Source: DASPJQ01 sp035299065 (lineage in GTDB: Bacteria; Bacteroidota; Bacteroidia; Flavobacteriales_D; UBA2798). Taken from it: 64,000 bases of DNA. Positions 27,773 to 37,874 of the stretch are shown here, piece by piece. The stretch is from contig DATGXI010000011.1 in the NCBI GenBank assembly GCA_035299065.1, positions 22,427-86,426 of the forward strand, written 5' to 3'. Position 1 is the stretch's first letter, and each line of letters starts with the position of its first letter. The position numbers were made by a program, and so were the translations under genes. The notes under the pieces are model-generated. The model was given only the letters and a program-made list of their open reading frames with translations. It ran no database searches and had not been told where the DNA came from.

Positions 27773-30700
27773 ATGAAATACGCTGTATTGATGAACACGT
27801 TTAAAAATACATTTTTCACAGGTAAAAAAATTACGCGTTTTGCCTCGATAGCCGGAATCGTTTTTATTTCAAACTTTTCAAAAGCACAATCTGATAATCC
27901 TTGTGGAGCTACCAACCTGGCGGTAAACACCGGTTGTACCTACCAGATTGGAACGCTTTCAGCAGCCATGACAAATACTACCGGTGTACCAGCTCCGGGT
28001 TGTGCATCTTATTCGGGACCCGATGTTTGGTATTCAATGACCGTTCCTGCCTCAGGTAGCGTAACCGTTACTATGGATGTTTCAGGAGCGGGACCTACAG
28101 ATATGGGCATGGCTTTATATACAGGTGCCTGTGGTTCACTTACACTTAATTCATGTGATGATGATAATGGACCAGGGTTAATGCCAACACTTACCGTTGG
28201 TAGCTTAAGTCCCGGTTCTACAGTATATATTCGTATCTGGGAATTTGGTGGAGGCACTTTTGGAGATTTCAGCATTTGTGCCCAGTCAGCTGCATCAAGT
28301 GGTTGTACAGGTGGAACAGCAAACAGTTCGTGCGCACTTGCTGACCCATTTTGCACAAGCATTACTTATAACCTGTGTAATACAACAGGTGTTGCCTCAC
28401 TGGGAGGCGGAGGAATTTATGGATGCCTAGGATCTACACCAAATCCTGCTTTTTATTACCTGAATATTTCAACTTCAGGAGATATTGATATTTTTCTAAA
28501 TCAAACTTCAACAGCTGGAGCACCAATTGATGTTGACTTTTGTTGTTGGGGGCCTTTTCCCAACCAGGCATCAATGTGTCCTGGTTTATCAGCAGGCAAT
28601 ATTGAAGATTGCAGCTTCTCAGCTGCCGCAACTGAAACGGTAGACATAACCGGAGCTATTGCCGGTGAATGGTATATGTTGCTTGTAACAAATTATTCAG
28701 GCATTGCAGGAAGCATTGATGTTTCACAAGTAGGTGGTACCGGTGCAACCAATTGTTCAATTGTTGCGCCATGCTCAGTTACTGCTACAAGCACCCCGGT
28801 TTCATGTTTTGGTGGTGCCAACGGAACCATTACCGCAACATGTACTGGCACACCTGCTTATACGGTAAACGTTGTGAATTCAGGCGGAGCAACCGTTGCA
28901 ACATTATCAGGTGCAGGTCCAACATTTAGTTTCACGGGTTTACCAGTAGGAACTTATACCATTAATTTGTCGGCCATAGGCCCTTGTACCAGTACCACTA
29001 CTGTAACAATTGGCGGACCTGCTTCTGCTTTATCTGCAACTTCTTCGCACACAAACCTAACATGTGCCACCCCTTGCAATGGAACATTAAGTGCAACTGG
29101 CGCGGGCGGAACACCGGGATATACCTATTCCTGGAGTGGCGGACTTGGAACAGGCGCGAGTAAAACTGGTGTTTGCGCAGGCACCTATACATGTACCGTT
29201 ACAGATGCAAATGGATGTACAACAACAACAACTCAAACCATTACCGCTCCTCCTGCATTAACGGTTAGCGTTGCACCTGTTGCAACAACTTGTTTTGGCA
29301 CCTGCAATGGATCAATCACAGCAACAGCTGCCGGTGGAACACCTGCTTATACGTCTTACACATGGTCGGGTGGTATTGGAACAGGCGCGGTGCAAACAGG
29401 CGAATGTGCAGGAACCTACACGGTTACTGTTACCGATGCTAACGGATGTACAGCCACTGCAACAGGCACAATTGCCAACGGTCCAAACGTTGTTGCCGGA
29501 TTTACCTATACAGGAACTGCTTGTCAAAGTTCAAACAGCTTTAATTTCACCAATACCTCAACCGGTGCAACCACTTATTCATGGAATTTTGGCGCTGGCG
29601 CCACACCCGCAACGTCTACTGCTACCAATCCTACTGGCGTAACATATTCTACAGTTGGAACACATACGGTAACATTAACCGCAACAAATGGCGGATGTTC
29701 CCAAACCGTTACACAAACCATAACCACATTTGCAAACCCAACTGTTACTGCTTCCAACACACCTCCCCCTTGTAACGTAACAACAGGAACTGTAAGCGCT
29801 GCAGGTGCTGGCGGACTGCCATCATATACATATAGCTGGTCAGGCGGACTTGGAACCGGTGCATCGGTTTCAGGTGTTGCTCCAGGAACTTATACTGTAA
29901 CGGTTACTGATGCAAATGGATGTACAGGAACAGCCACAACAACTGTTGTTGCAGGACCTGTTTTAACTTTAAGCACAAGTTCAACTCCATCAACCTGCGG
30001 TTCTTCAAACGGAACAGTAACTGCAAGCGGTGTTGGTGGCGGAACAATTACTTATACCTGGTATGCTGATGCTGCACACACAATTGTATTAGGTACAGGT
30101 GCCACACTTGGAAGTTTAGCGGCAGGAACATATTATGTTGTTGCATCAAGCAGTACAGGTTGTACACTTAGTGGTTCCGCAGCTATAAGCACAGCTAGTG
30201 GACCAACTATTACAGCAATTACCAATTCAAACGTAACCTGTTTTGGACTTTGTAATGGTAGCGGCACTGCAACCGTTTCAGGTGTAGCGCCACTTAGTAT
30301 TTTGTGGTCCAATGGCGCAACAACAGCAACCACAAATACCCTTTGTGCCGGTAGCCCATGTGTAACTGTTACCGATGGAAACGGGTGTACTGCCAGCACA
30401 TGTATAACCATTACACAACCAGCAGCACTTACCACCGCATTAACAGGAACAAATCCACTTTGCAACACATCGTGTAACGGATCTGTTAGTTCACTTACAA
30501 CTGGTGGACCAGGCGCCTACACATATTCATGGAGTAATGGGGCAACAACTGCAAATATTTCAAGCGTTTGCGCAGGAACGTATACATTAACGGTTACCTC
30601 AGGAACCTGTACAACAAGCGCAACAACAACATTAACAGCTCCTCCGGCCATTACCATTAACCCTGCTGCCATTACAACCCCAAGTTGCAACGGATTATGT

Positions 30701-33700
30701 AACGGGATCATAGTAGGATCGGCAACAGGTGGAACAGGTTCATTAACCTATGCCATTACAGGTTTAACTGGCGGACCAACATTCAACAGTGTTTGTGCCG
30801 GTACATATACATTGAACGTTACCGATGCAAACGGATGTACATCAACACAAACAATTGTTGTAACACAACCTGCGCCTATTGTTATTACCACTTCATCAAC
30901 AGCGGCTAGCTGTACAGCTGCAACAGGAACTGCAACATCAAATGTTACAGGAGGAACATCGCCCTATACCTACGCATGGTCAAGTGGAGGAACAACTGCA
31001 AGTGTTAGCGGATTGGTTGCCGGAACTTATACGGTTACTGTGACCGATAGCAAAGGTTGCACGCAAACGGCAAGTGTTACGGTGGGAACGTTGGCTGGTG
31101 GAACAGCAACGGCAAGCACTGTTTCAAATGTTTCATGTAATGGCGGTTCCAACGGATCGGCTACTGTTACCATGGCAGGTGGAGCAGCCCCTTTCACCTA
31201 TGCATGGTCAAGTGGAGCAACAACGGCAACTGCCGCAGGATTACCGGCAGGAACTTACTCTGTTATCGTAACCGATGTGAATGGATGCACCAGTACATCA
31301 AGCACAACAATTACGCAGCCAACTGCTTTAACTTTATCAGCAACACATACAAACGTATCCTGCAATGGTGGAAATAACGGAACAGCTACTGCTACTGCTG
31401 GTGGCGGAACTGGTGCAATTACGTACGCGTGGTCGCCAAGTGGAGGCACCGCTGCAACAGCAACCGGACTAACAGCAGGCACGTATACTGTTACCATTAC
31501 CGATGCGAATGGCTGTACCACCAACACATCTCAAACAATTACACAGCCAACTGCACTTACCATTTCGGCAAGCATGAATCCTACCAAATGTGCAGGGTCA
31601 TGTGATGGGCAAGCCATGTCGTCTGCCTCAGGTGGAACGGGTGCTTATACATACCAGTGGAGTGACCCGCTTTCTCAAACTACTGCTAACGCATTCCTTT
31701 TATGTGCAGGAGCATATACCGTTACAGTAACCGATGCTAACGGTTGCACAGCAACAGCAACAACAACGGTTACGGAACCCGCTCCTTTGGCCTCAACTGT
31801 TACCATTACAAATGCCCATTGCGGAAATGCTGATGGAAGTGCGTGCGTAACCATTACCGGTGGCACACCAGCCTATACCTATTCATGGTCTAACGGTTCA
31901 ACCACTAACTGTATATCAAGTGTGGTAGCAGGAGCATATGTTTTAACTGTAACCGATGCCAATTTATGTACACTGGCTGTGCCTGCAACCATAACTGATT
32001 TGGGGGCACCAACCATTTCTATTCTTTCATCAACCAACGTTTCATGTTTTGGCGATAATGACGGATCGGCAACAGTAAATCCGGCAGGCGGAACAGTTCC
32101 TTATACCATTCAATGGGATGCTGCAGCTGCAAGCCAAACCACACCAACAGCCAGTAACCTTACAGCAGGAACATACGGTGTTACATTAACTGATGCTGCC
32201 GGATGCATTACATCTACAAGTGTAACCATTACCGAACCGGCCTTGTTGGTTCATAATGTAAATACCTATGATCCTACCTGCTTTGGGTTCTGTGATGGAT
32301 CACTTGCTGCATTTTCAGCCGGAGGAACCTCACCCTATACATATCAGTGGGTAAATTCAGGCGGTGCAACAATAGGAACACTTGACAGCATTCCAGGATT
32401 GTGTGATGGAACGTATACTGTAAATATTACCGATGCAAATGGATGTGCGTTAAGCGCAAATTACACCTTAACACAACCGGTTCCGGTTAGTGCAACACTT
32501 TCAAGCACAAACGTGACTTGTTTTGGCGCGTGCAATGGAACCGCTACAGCAACACCCATAGCAGGCGTGGCGCCATTTAGTTATACATGGACTACCGGTC
32601 AAATTACACAAACTGCAACTGGATTGTGTGCAGGTGCCACCTCTGTAACGGTTACCGATGCTGATGGCTGCACGGCTTCCTATCCGGCAACCATAACCGA
32701 ACCAACCGTACTGGATGTAGTTATTTCTGCATCGCAAATGGTAAGCTGTGCCGGATTGTGTGATGGATTTGCTGATATAAATATTACCGGTGGCACTGCT
32801 CCTTATTCTGTTTTATGGAGCAACGGCACAACCAGTAACCTTAACAACAGTTTATGTACGGGAACATATACCGTTACCGTTACAGATGCAAATGGATGCC
32901 AGGACACAACATCAATTGTAATTGCACAACCAGGTGGTTTGGTAGTTACAGTTTCAGGCGTTGACCTTGTTTGCAATAACCAATGCAATGGATCGGCAAC
33001 AGCAAGCATTACAGGTGGAACTACACCTTACACCATGCTTTGGGATGATCCAACGCTTTCAAACACACCCAACATCACAAATGTTTGCGCTGGTTTTTAC
33101 ACCATAGTTGTTACAGATGCAAACGGATGTTTTGTAAGCCAAAGCATAAACATTAGTCAACCTCCTGCCATTAATATGAGCTTAGCCGCAACGGATGCTA
33201 ATTGTGGACAAAACAACGGGCAAATTTGCGCAACAGCATTTGGAGGTGTGTTGCCTTTAAGTTATGCCTGGAGCGATCCGGCTGCGCAAACAACACCTTG
33301 CGCGCAAAACATTCTTGCAGGATGTTATACTGTTACCGTTACCGATGCAAATGGATGTTTCATTGACAGTTTAATTTGTATAAATGATATTGCTGGTCCA
33401 ACATTAACATTAAACAGCTCAAGTGACGTTACCTGCTTTGGTTACAATGACGGAAGCATTTCGGTAACTGGAACGGGTGGAGTTGGAACGCTATCTTATA
33501 CCTGGGTTGATGCAACAGCGGCTGTTATTTCTTCGTTAACTGATCAAACATCTTCATCAACACTTGGTGGCGACACTTACGGAATCACGGTAATGGATAC
33601 TGCAGGATGTACAGCTTCGCTTACACAAATCATAAATGAACCCGCTTCATTTGTTGCCGCCATAAGTGCGCAAACAAATGTAAGTTGCTTCGGTGTGTGT

Positions 33701-35905
33701 GATGGAACCGCAACGGTTGTAACTGCCGGTGGAAATGGTGGAAATACATTTTCATGGTCATCGGGAGCAAGTACAACCACAGCTGCCAACACAGGTATAT
33801 GTGCAGGTACTTCAACTGTTACGGTTACCGATGCTTTGGGATGTACAGCCAGTGCCACAGCAACCATTACACAGCCAGCAGCATTGGTATCAAACATAAC
33901 AGGATTTACCAATGTAAATTGTTTTGGTAACTGCAATGGAACTATTAATACGGCTACCAGTGGTGGAACACTTCCTTATTTTTATACCTGGACAGGCGGT
34001 GTTAGTACCACTGCAAATGCAAATAGTTTATGTTCGGGAACGTATACGGCAACCGTAACCGATAACAATGGTTGTACTGCAACATCAACACAAAATATAA
34101 CTGAGCCTACCGCGCTAAGTGTTATTGCCAATAAGGTAGATGCTTCATGTGGAATGTGCAACGGATTGTCATTGGCAAATGCTTCAGGCGGAACACCGGG
34201 TTATTCATACTTATGGCCTACTGGTGTTACTCCTACTGCACCAAACAATTCAGGATTATGTGTTGGCTCACACACAGTGACCGTAACCGATGCAAATGGC
34301 TGTACCGCCAACGCAACGGTAACCATTGTGGACCAACCAGGACCTACCGTTGGCTCTTTAACATTTGCCCAGCCATCGTGTAACGGGTTTACTGACGGAA
34401 CTGCTACAGTAACACCGGCAGGTGGAACTGCTCCTGTAACAATTGCATGGAGCGATGCACAAACAACAACCACTGCATTTGGATTGGCAACCGGTAATAT
34501 TTGTGTAACATTAACAGATGCAAACGGATGTACCGCTACACAATGTGTAATGGTAACCGAACCGAATGTGCTAACCGGTGTTGCTGACCTTGATCAAACC
34601 ATTTGTTTTGGTGATAGCGCACAGGTATTTGCAAGCGGTGCCGGTGGAACGCCAGCATATACCATTACGTGGACAACTGCAGGCATGACTGGTGCGGGAC
34701 CAATCGTAGTTAGCCCAACAACTACAACCACTTATTGTATGACCGTTACTGATTCTAAAGGATGCGTATCACCACAGGATTGCGCAACCATTACTGTAAA
34801 TCCTCCACTTAGTATTACCGCTTCGGTTGACCAGTCAATTTGTAACGGTGATAACACAGCCGTGAATGCAACCGCTACAGGCGGAAATGGTGGACCTTAT
34901 ACCTTTACCTGGGTTGATCAGAATAACAATACAGTTGTGTCAACAACTTCGGGCTCTACATCAAATGCCGCGGTTAGTCCCACCACTACTACAACCTATT
35001 TTGTAACAGTTGACGATGGTTGTACAAATCCTGGCGCAAGTGATTCGGTGATTGTAACTGTAAATGCATTGCCCATTTTATTTTTGAATGCCATTGACCA
35101 GGACGGATGCGCACCATTTAACGCACAGTTTTTGTTGAATACCGATATTGGCACCACCTTCTATTACGATTTCAATTGCGATGGTGTGGTTGATTTGACC
35201 GATGTTGTTACAACAGCATCGCATACCTACACCAACCCCGGAACGTATGATGTGTGTGTAATGACAACAAGCGCTGCAGGTTGCTCAACAAGTGTTTCAC
35301 AACCCGGATTAATCACTGTATATCCAAACCCGGTTGCTGAATTTGTTTTCACACCGCTTGAAACAACTATTCAAACACCGGGCATTGATTTTGCACAAAC
35401 ATCAACAGGAGCCATTAGCTACGACTGGAATTTTGGCGATGGCTTTGGTATTGATAGCACCAATGTAATTATACCAAATGGTACTAACGGAGGTATCACT
35501 ACCGGAACTTATGGCTCACCAAGCCATGTGTACCAGGATACAGGTTCGTTTGTGATTACATTAACCGTTACAAATGAATTTGGCTGTACCGATGACGTTT
35601 CTCATACCGTTCACATTAAACCTGATTACGCCATTTACGTACCCAACTCATTTACGCCTGATGGGGACGGAACAAACGATGTGTTTTATCCAATGGGAAT
35701 TGGAATAGATGTTGAGCATTTTGACATGTATATTTTCACGCGTTGGGGGCAAATCATTTACGAAAGCCATACACCAAATGACGGATGGGACGGAACCCAT
35801 AAAGGTCAAAAAAGCAAAGAAGACGTGTATGTATGGAAAGTGAAAGCTACAGACTTTAATGGAATTGAGCATGAATACATAGGTCATGTGACCTTGTTGC
35901 GATAA
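27773..35905 (+). CDS. Giant SprB-like surface adhesin (2710 aa) with type B T9SS sorting domain
   Basis: The longest gene in the window. After a long signal peptide (about 1-39, ending SNFSKAQ; M7 is an alternative start), there is a CARDB/pre-peptidase-like N-terminal region (40-170: YTGACGSLTLNSCDDDNG) and a second cysteine-rich beta domain (about 175-330). About 24 SprB-type repeats of 75-80 aa follow (about 335-2270), each with a C-x-G-x-C/N-x-G entry and a GTYTVTVTDANGC exit, broken by one PKD module (YSWNFGAGA near 605). Two further Ig-like units come next, then two PKD domains (FYYDFNCDG, YDWNFGDG). The C-terminus is a type B sorting domain: NSFTPDGDGTND, FTRWGQIIY, GWDGTHK, KEDVYVWK, GHVTLLR. 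Likely an exported adhesin filament for gliding or attachment. No PorP/SprF gene is next to it; the one at 21475 is the nearest. Confidence 0.9.
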   Translation: MKYAVLMNTFKNTFFTGKKITRFASIAGIVFISNFSKAQSDNPCGATNLAVNTGCTYQIGTLSAAMTNTTGVPAPGCASYSGPDVWYSMTVPASGSVTVTMDVSGAGPTDMGMALYTGACGSLTLNSCDDDNGPGLMPTLTVGSLSPGSTVYIRIWEFGGGTFGDFSICAQSAASSGCTGGTANSSCALADPFCTSITYNLCNTTGVASLGGGGIYGCLGSTPNPAFYYLNISTSGDIDIFLNQTSTAGAPIDVDFCCWGPFPNQASMCPGLSAGNIEDCSFSAAATETVDITGAIAGEWYMLLVTNYSGIAGSIDVSQVGGTGATNCSIVAPCSVTATSTPVSCFGGANGTITATCTGTPAYTVNVVNSGGATVATLSGAGPTFSFTGLPVGTYTINLSAIGPCTSTTTVTIGGPASALSATSSHTNLTCATPCNGTLSATGAGGTPGYTYSWSGGLGTGASKTGVCAGTYTCTVTDANGCTTTTTQTITAPPALTVSVAPVATTCFGTCNGSITATAAGGTPAYTSYTWSGGIGTGAVQTGECAGTYTVTVTDANGCTATATGTIANGPNVVAGFTYTGTACQSSNSFNFTNTSTGATTYSWNFGAGATPATSTATNPTGVTYSTVGTHTVTLTATNGGCSQTVTQTITTFANPTVTASNTPPPCNVTTGTVSAAGAGGLPSYTYSWSGGLGTGASVSGVAPGTYTVTVTDANGCTGTATTTVVAGPVLTLSTSSTPSTCGSSNGTVTASGVGGGTITYTWYADAAHTIVLGTGATLGSLAAGTYYVVASSSTGCTLSGSAAISTASGPTITAITNSNVTCFGLCNGSGTATVSGVAPLSILWSNGATTATTNTLCAGSPCVTVTDGNGCTASTCITITQPAALTTALTGTNPLCNTSCNGSVSSLTTGGPGAYTYSWSNGATTANISSVCAGTYTLTVTSGTCTTSATTTLTAPPAITINPAAITTPSCNGLCNGIIVGSATGGTGSLTYAITGLTGGPTFNSVCAGTYTLNVTDANGCTSTQTIVVTQPAPIVITTSSTAASCTAATGTATSNVTGGTSPYTYAWSSGGTTASVSGLVAGTYTVTVTDSKGCTQTASVTVGTLAGGTATASTVSNVSCNGGSNGSATVTMAGGAAPFTYAWSSGATTATAAGLPAGTYSVIVTDVNGCTSTSSTTITQPTALTLSATHTNVSCNGGNNGTATATAGGGTGAITYAWSPSGGTAATATGLTAGTYTVTITDANGCTTNTSQTITQPTALTISASMNPTKCAGSCDGQAMSSASGGTGAYTYQWSDPLSQTTANAFLLCAGAYTVTVTDANGCTATATTTVTEPAPLASTVTITNAHCGNADGSACVTITGGTPAYTYSWSNGSTTNCISSVVAGAYVLTVTDANLCTLAVPATITDLGAPTISILSSTNVSCFGDNDGSATVNPAGGTVPYTIQWDAAAASQTTPTASNLTAGTYGVTLTDAAGCITSTSVTITEPALLVHNVNTYDPTCFGFCDGSLAAFSAGGTSPYTYQWVNSGGATIGTLDSIPGLCDGTYTVNITDANGCALSANYTLTQPVPVSATLSSTNVTCFGACNGTATATPIAGVAPFSYTWTTGQITQTATGLCAGATSVTVTDADGCTASYPATITEPTVLDVVISASQMVSCAGLCDGFADINITGGTAPYSVLWSNGTTSNLNNSLCTGTYTVTVTDANGCQDTTSIVIAQPGGLVVTVSGVDLVCNNQCNGSATASITGGTTPYTMLWDDPTLSNTPNITNVCAGFYTIVVTDANGCFVSQSINISQPPAINMSLAATDANCGQNNGQICATAFGGVLPLSYAWSDPAAQTTPCAQNILAGCYTVTVTDANGCFIDSLICINDIAGPTLTLNSSSDVTCFGYNDGSISVTGTGGVGTLSYTWVDATAAVISSLTDQTSSSTLGGDTYGITVMDTAGCTASLTQIINEPASFVAAISAQTNVSCFGVCDGTATVVTAGGNGGNTFSWSSGASTTTAANTGICAGTSTVTVTDALGCTASATATITQPAALVSNITGFTNVNCFGNCNGTINTATSGGTLPYFYTWTGGVSTTANANSLCSGTYTATVTDNNGCTATSTQNITEPTALSVIANKVDASCGMCNGLSLANASGGTPGYSYLWPTGVTPTAPNNSGLCVGSHTVTVTDANGCTANATVTIVDQPGPTVGSLTFAQPSCNGFTDGTATVTPAGGTAPVTIAWSDAQTTTTAFGLATGNICVTLTDANGCTATQCVMVTEPNVLTGVADLDQTICFGDSAQVFASGAGGTPAYTITWTTAGMTGAGPIVVSPTTTTTYCMTVTDSKGCVSPQDCATITVNPPLSITASVDQSICNGDNTAVNATATGGNGGPYTFTWVDQNNNTVVSTTSGSTSNAAVSPTTTTTYFVTVDDGCTNPGASDSVIVTVNALPILFLNAIDQDGCAPFNAQFLLNTDIGTTFYYDFNCDGVVDLTDVVTTASHTYTNPGTYDVCVMTTSAAGCSTSVSQPGLITVYPNPVAEFVFTPLETTIQTPGIDFAQTSTGAISYDWNFGDGFGIDSTNVIIPNGTNGGITTGTYGSPSHVYQDTGSFVITLTVTNEFGCTDDVSHTVHIKPDYAIYVPNSFTPDGDGTNDVFYPMGIGIDVEHFDMYIFTRWGQIIYESHTPNDGWDGTHKGQKSKEDVYVWKVKATDFNGIEHEYIGHVTLLR

Positions 35906-35924
35906 CCTTGGAAATTCATCAGTA

Positions 35925-35960
35925 AATTAAAATCCCACCTTGACCGGTGGGATTTTTTTA
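35925..35960. terminator. Bidirectional terminator between the 2710-aa adhesin and nadE
   Basis: AAAATCCCACC (35929-35939) pairs perfectly with GGTGGGATTTT (35946-35956) across a 6-nt loop, with T runs on both strands. It follows the adhesin stop by 23 nt on the plus strand and the nadE stop immediately on the minus strand. Confidence 0.9.
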
Positions 35961-36740
35961 TTCCAATAATTCTTTCGGTATTAAACAAACAGGAATGGGA
36001 TCCATTTTATGTTTATTGGCTGCATTGAATTTTTTATAAATCTTCAACACTTCTTCCTGTCGTGTATTTACCGGAACATTGCTTTTCGAGTCAATATATT
36101 CCATAGCCCATTCCAGCTCCGGGTAGGTTGCGCCCAATTGATCTTCATCGGTACGGTCAACTTCCCACAACCCATCAGTAGGTTTGGCAATTTGAATGCT
36201 GTTTACAATTCCTAAATGTTTTGCCAAAGCAAATATGTGTGTTTTGGTCAAATCAGCAATTGGACTTAAATCTACTCCTCCATCACCATACTTGGTATAA
36301 AATCCCACGCCAAAATCTTCTACTTTATTTCCTGTTCCGGCAACCAATAGCCCATTTGACTGGCCAAGTGCATACAGCGTTAACATGCGCAAACGCGCCC
36401 GGGTATTGGCCATACTCAGTTTATGCTCGCCTGTTTCGGCAGGTAAGGCCGTGCGTACCGATTCAAATGAATTACTCAAATCAACTTCAAGCGCTTTTAC
36501 GTTGGTGAATTTTGACTTTAACCAGTCCATGTGCTCGTTTGCACGTGCAAGCTGGTCTTTTTTTTGGTGAATGGGCATACTTACCACAAGAATTTCTTTA
36601 CCCGTCATAGCACACAATGTAGAGGTAACGGCTGAGTCAATTCCACCCGAAATACCAATGATGAAACCTTTCATGCCGGCTTTTTCGCAATACCATTTGA
36701 GCCAGTTAATAATATGCCTGTTAACCTGTTCTGCTTTCAT
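35958..36740 (-). CDS. nadE: NAD+ synthase (ammonia-dependent type)
   Basis: A 260-aa NadE, which amidates nicotinate adenine dinucleotide to NAD+ in the last step of NAD synthesis. The PP-loop is IGISGGIDSAVTS (residues 28-40). Further marks are GTGNKVEDFGVGFYTKYGDGGVD, the segment that binds deamido-NAD, and the SPIADLTKTHIFALAKHLG helix. Length matches the single-domain form without a glutaminase. ATG 36740 (MKAEQVNRHI) is chosen; an upstream in-frame ATG at 36779 adds an atypical 13 residues. In several Flavobacteriia nadE is a neighbour of gldB. Here gldB lies 1.1 kb away in the opposite direction, with a barrel-protein gene between. Confidence 0.95.
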   Translation of the reverse strand: MKAEQVNRHIINWLKWYCEKAGMKGFIIGISGGIDSAVTSTLCAMTGKEILVVSMPIHQKKDQLARANEHMDWLKSKFTNVKALEVDLSNSFESVRTALPAETGEHKLSMANTRARLRMLTLYALGQSNGLLVAGTGNKVEDFGVGFYTKYGDGGVDLSPIADLTKTHIFALAKHLGIVNSIQIAKPTDGLWEVDRTDEDQLGATYPELEWAMEYIDSKSNVPVNTRQEEVLKIYKKFNAANKHKMDPIPVCLIPKELLE

Positions 36741-36823
36741 ACATTCATTGTTTTTTTTAAAGCCATGCGAAATACGCAAAATTTATTTTACAATAAAGCG
36801 CCTGCGTACTACATACATGTTTA

Positions 36824-36858
36824 AATAAAAAACCCGCTAGTTTTGAAGCTGCGGGTTT
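36824..36858 (-). terminator. Terminator of the outer-membrane barrel gene
   Basis: AAACCCGC (36830-36837) and GCGGGTTT (36851-36858) pair. On the minus strand the stem is followed by TTTTTTATTT. It lies 22 nt past the stop at 36881. Confidence 0.88.
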
Positions 36859-36880
36859 AGTTCAATTTGTTTTTTATGTA

Positions 36881-37699
36881 TTAGAATAAAATTCCGATTG
36901 TAAGCGTCATGCTTTGCGAAAGAAATTTTTGCTGTTGTGCTGTTGGTTTTGTTTCTGTTGATGCGTTTGTTTTTTCACCATCAATCAGGAATTTCGAATC
37001 CTTTTTTACAGCATTCATAAAGCCCTGGTTAAATGAAAGTCCAAACATTAGCGAAGTGGATCCCGATAAATTCATTTCAACACCACCACCCAAAGCAAGT
37101 GAAGTACGCAAAATGTTCATGTCTTTTGAATTATCCAGTTTTTCAAGTGTTACATCCTGTTTTGCACCCGTTGAGCTCCATGAAGTTGACTCATCGGTAA
37201 CTTTTGTACGAATGTGAATTGAGGTATTCAATCCAAAATGACCATAATATGTCAGGTAACCTATCTCCTTTGTTTTTAAACGCAACTGCAATGGAATGGT
37301 AACATACATGCTGTTGTATTTACGTTTATTAAGCATATAGGTAGTATACTTTTTTGTTGTAGCTGTATCTGCTATGTAATCAAAATCGTTTTCAAGAAAA
37401 CCATCATCTTCATTATACAGATAATAGATAGAATCGTTTTTTTCAATTTTACCACCATCGTAGTCAACCTGTAAACCTGTAGTAAACCAGGCCACATCGG
37501 TAATTTTAAATTCGGTAATTAAACCGTAACCAAATTTCAGGTTTGCCCCGCCTTTTTCAAAGGTTTTTTCATCGTCAATTTTAAACCAGTTGATACTTGG
37601 GGTTGCTTTTAAACCGAAACGGAAATTTTTGTCTGCATCCTGTGATTTAGCCATTGTAAAACCAAGTAATGCTAATCCAAACAATAAGGTCTTTTTCAT
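36881..37699 (-). CDS. Outer-membrane beta-barrel protein (PorT-like family)
   Basis: A 272-aa protein with a signal peptide (1-19, ending FTMAKSQ) and a pattern of alternating amphipathic strands that ends in a hydrophobic SMTLTIGILF, typical of a Bacteroidota beta-barrel. Segments such as FRFGLKATPSINWFKID, YGLITEFKITDVAWFTTGLQ and LALGGGVEMNLSGSTSLMFGLSF are strand-rich and resemble the outer-membrane protein beta-barrel family that contains PorT. The true PorT of T9SS cannot be told from other members by eye. Gene-wise it is transcribed alone on the minus strand, with a 175-nt divergent region to gldB. Confidence 0.75.
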   Translation of the reverse strand: MKKTLLFGLALLGFTMAKSQDADKNFRFGLKATPSINWFKIDDEKTFEKGGANLKFGYGLITEFKITDVAWFTTGLQVDYDGGKIEKNDSIYYLYNEDDGFLENDFDYIADTATTKKYTTYMLNKRKYNSMYVTIPLQLRLKTKEIGYLTYYGHFGLNTSIHIRTKVTDESTSWSSTGAKQDVTLEKLDNSKDMNILRTSLALGGGVEMNLSGSTSLMFGLSFNQGFMNAVKKDSKFLIDGEKTNASTETKPTAQQQKFLSQSMTLTIGILF

Positions 37700-37729
37700 T
37701 TTTGTTTTTTTTGTTTTTTATTTCATAGT

Positions 37730-37760
37730 CCATCCATCAAGATGGTCAGCCTTTGGCTGA
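37730..37760 (-). promoter_or_regulatory. Two adjacent hairpins in the leader of the barrel-protein gene
   Basis: CCATC-catcaa-GATGG (37730-37745) and TCAGCC-ttt-GGCTGA (37746-37760) lie back to back, about 30-60 nt upstream of the ATG at 37699. They are not followed by a T run in the minus direction, so they may act in the mRNA leader. No riboswitch class is recognised. Confidence 0.4.
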
Positions 37761-37874
37761 TTTTGCTTTATTAAAATTTTTGAAACTTTTTTTCTCCGGG
37801 GCGTTATACTGCCACTAAGATACAGTTTCGAACGTTAAATCAATTAACTTTATGCAATATTAAGCATTAATCAT

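Noticed and set aside
28009..34473. Minus-strand frames of 60-123 codons within the 2710-aa adhesin gene
   Set aside because: They recur with the period of the SprB repeats and are mirror images of the sense repeat.
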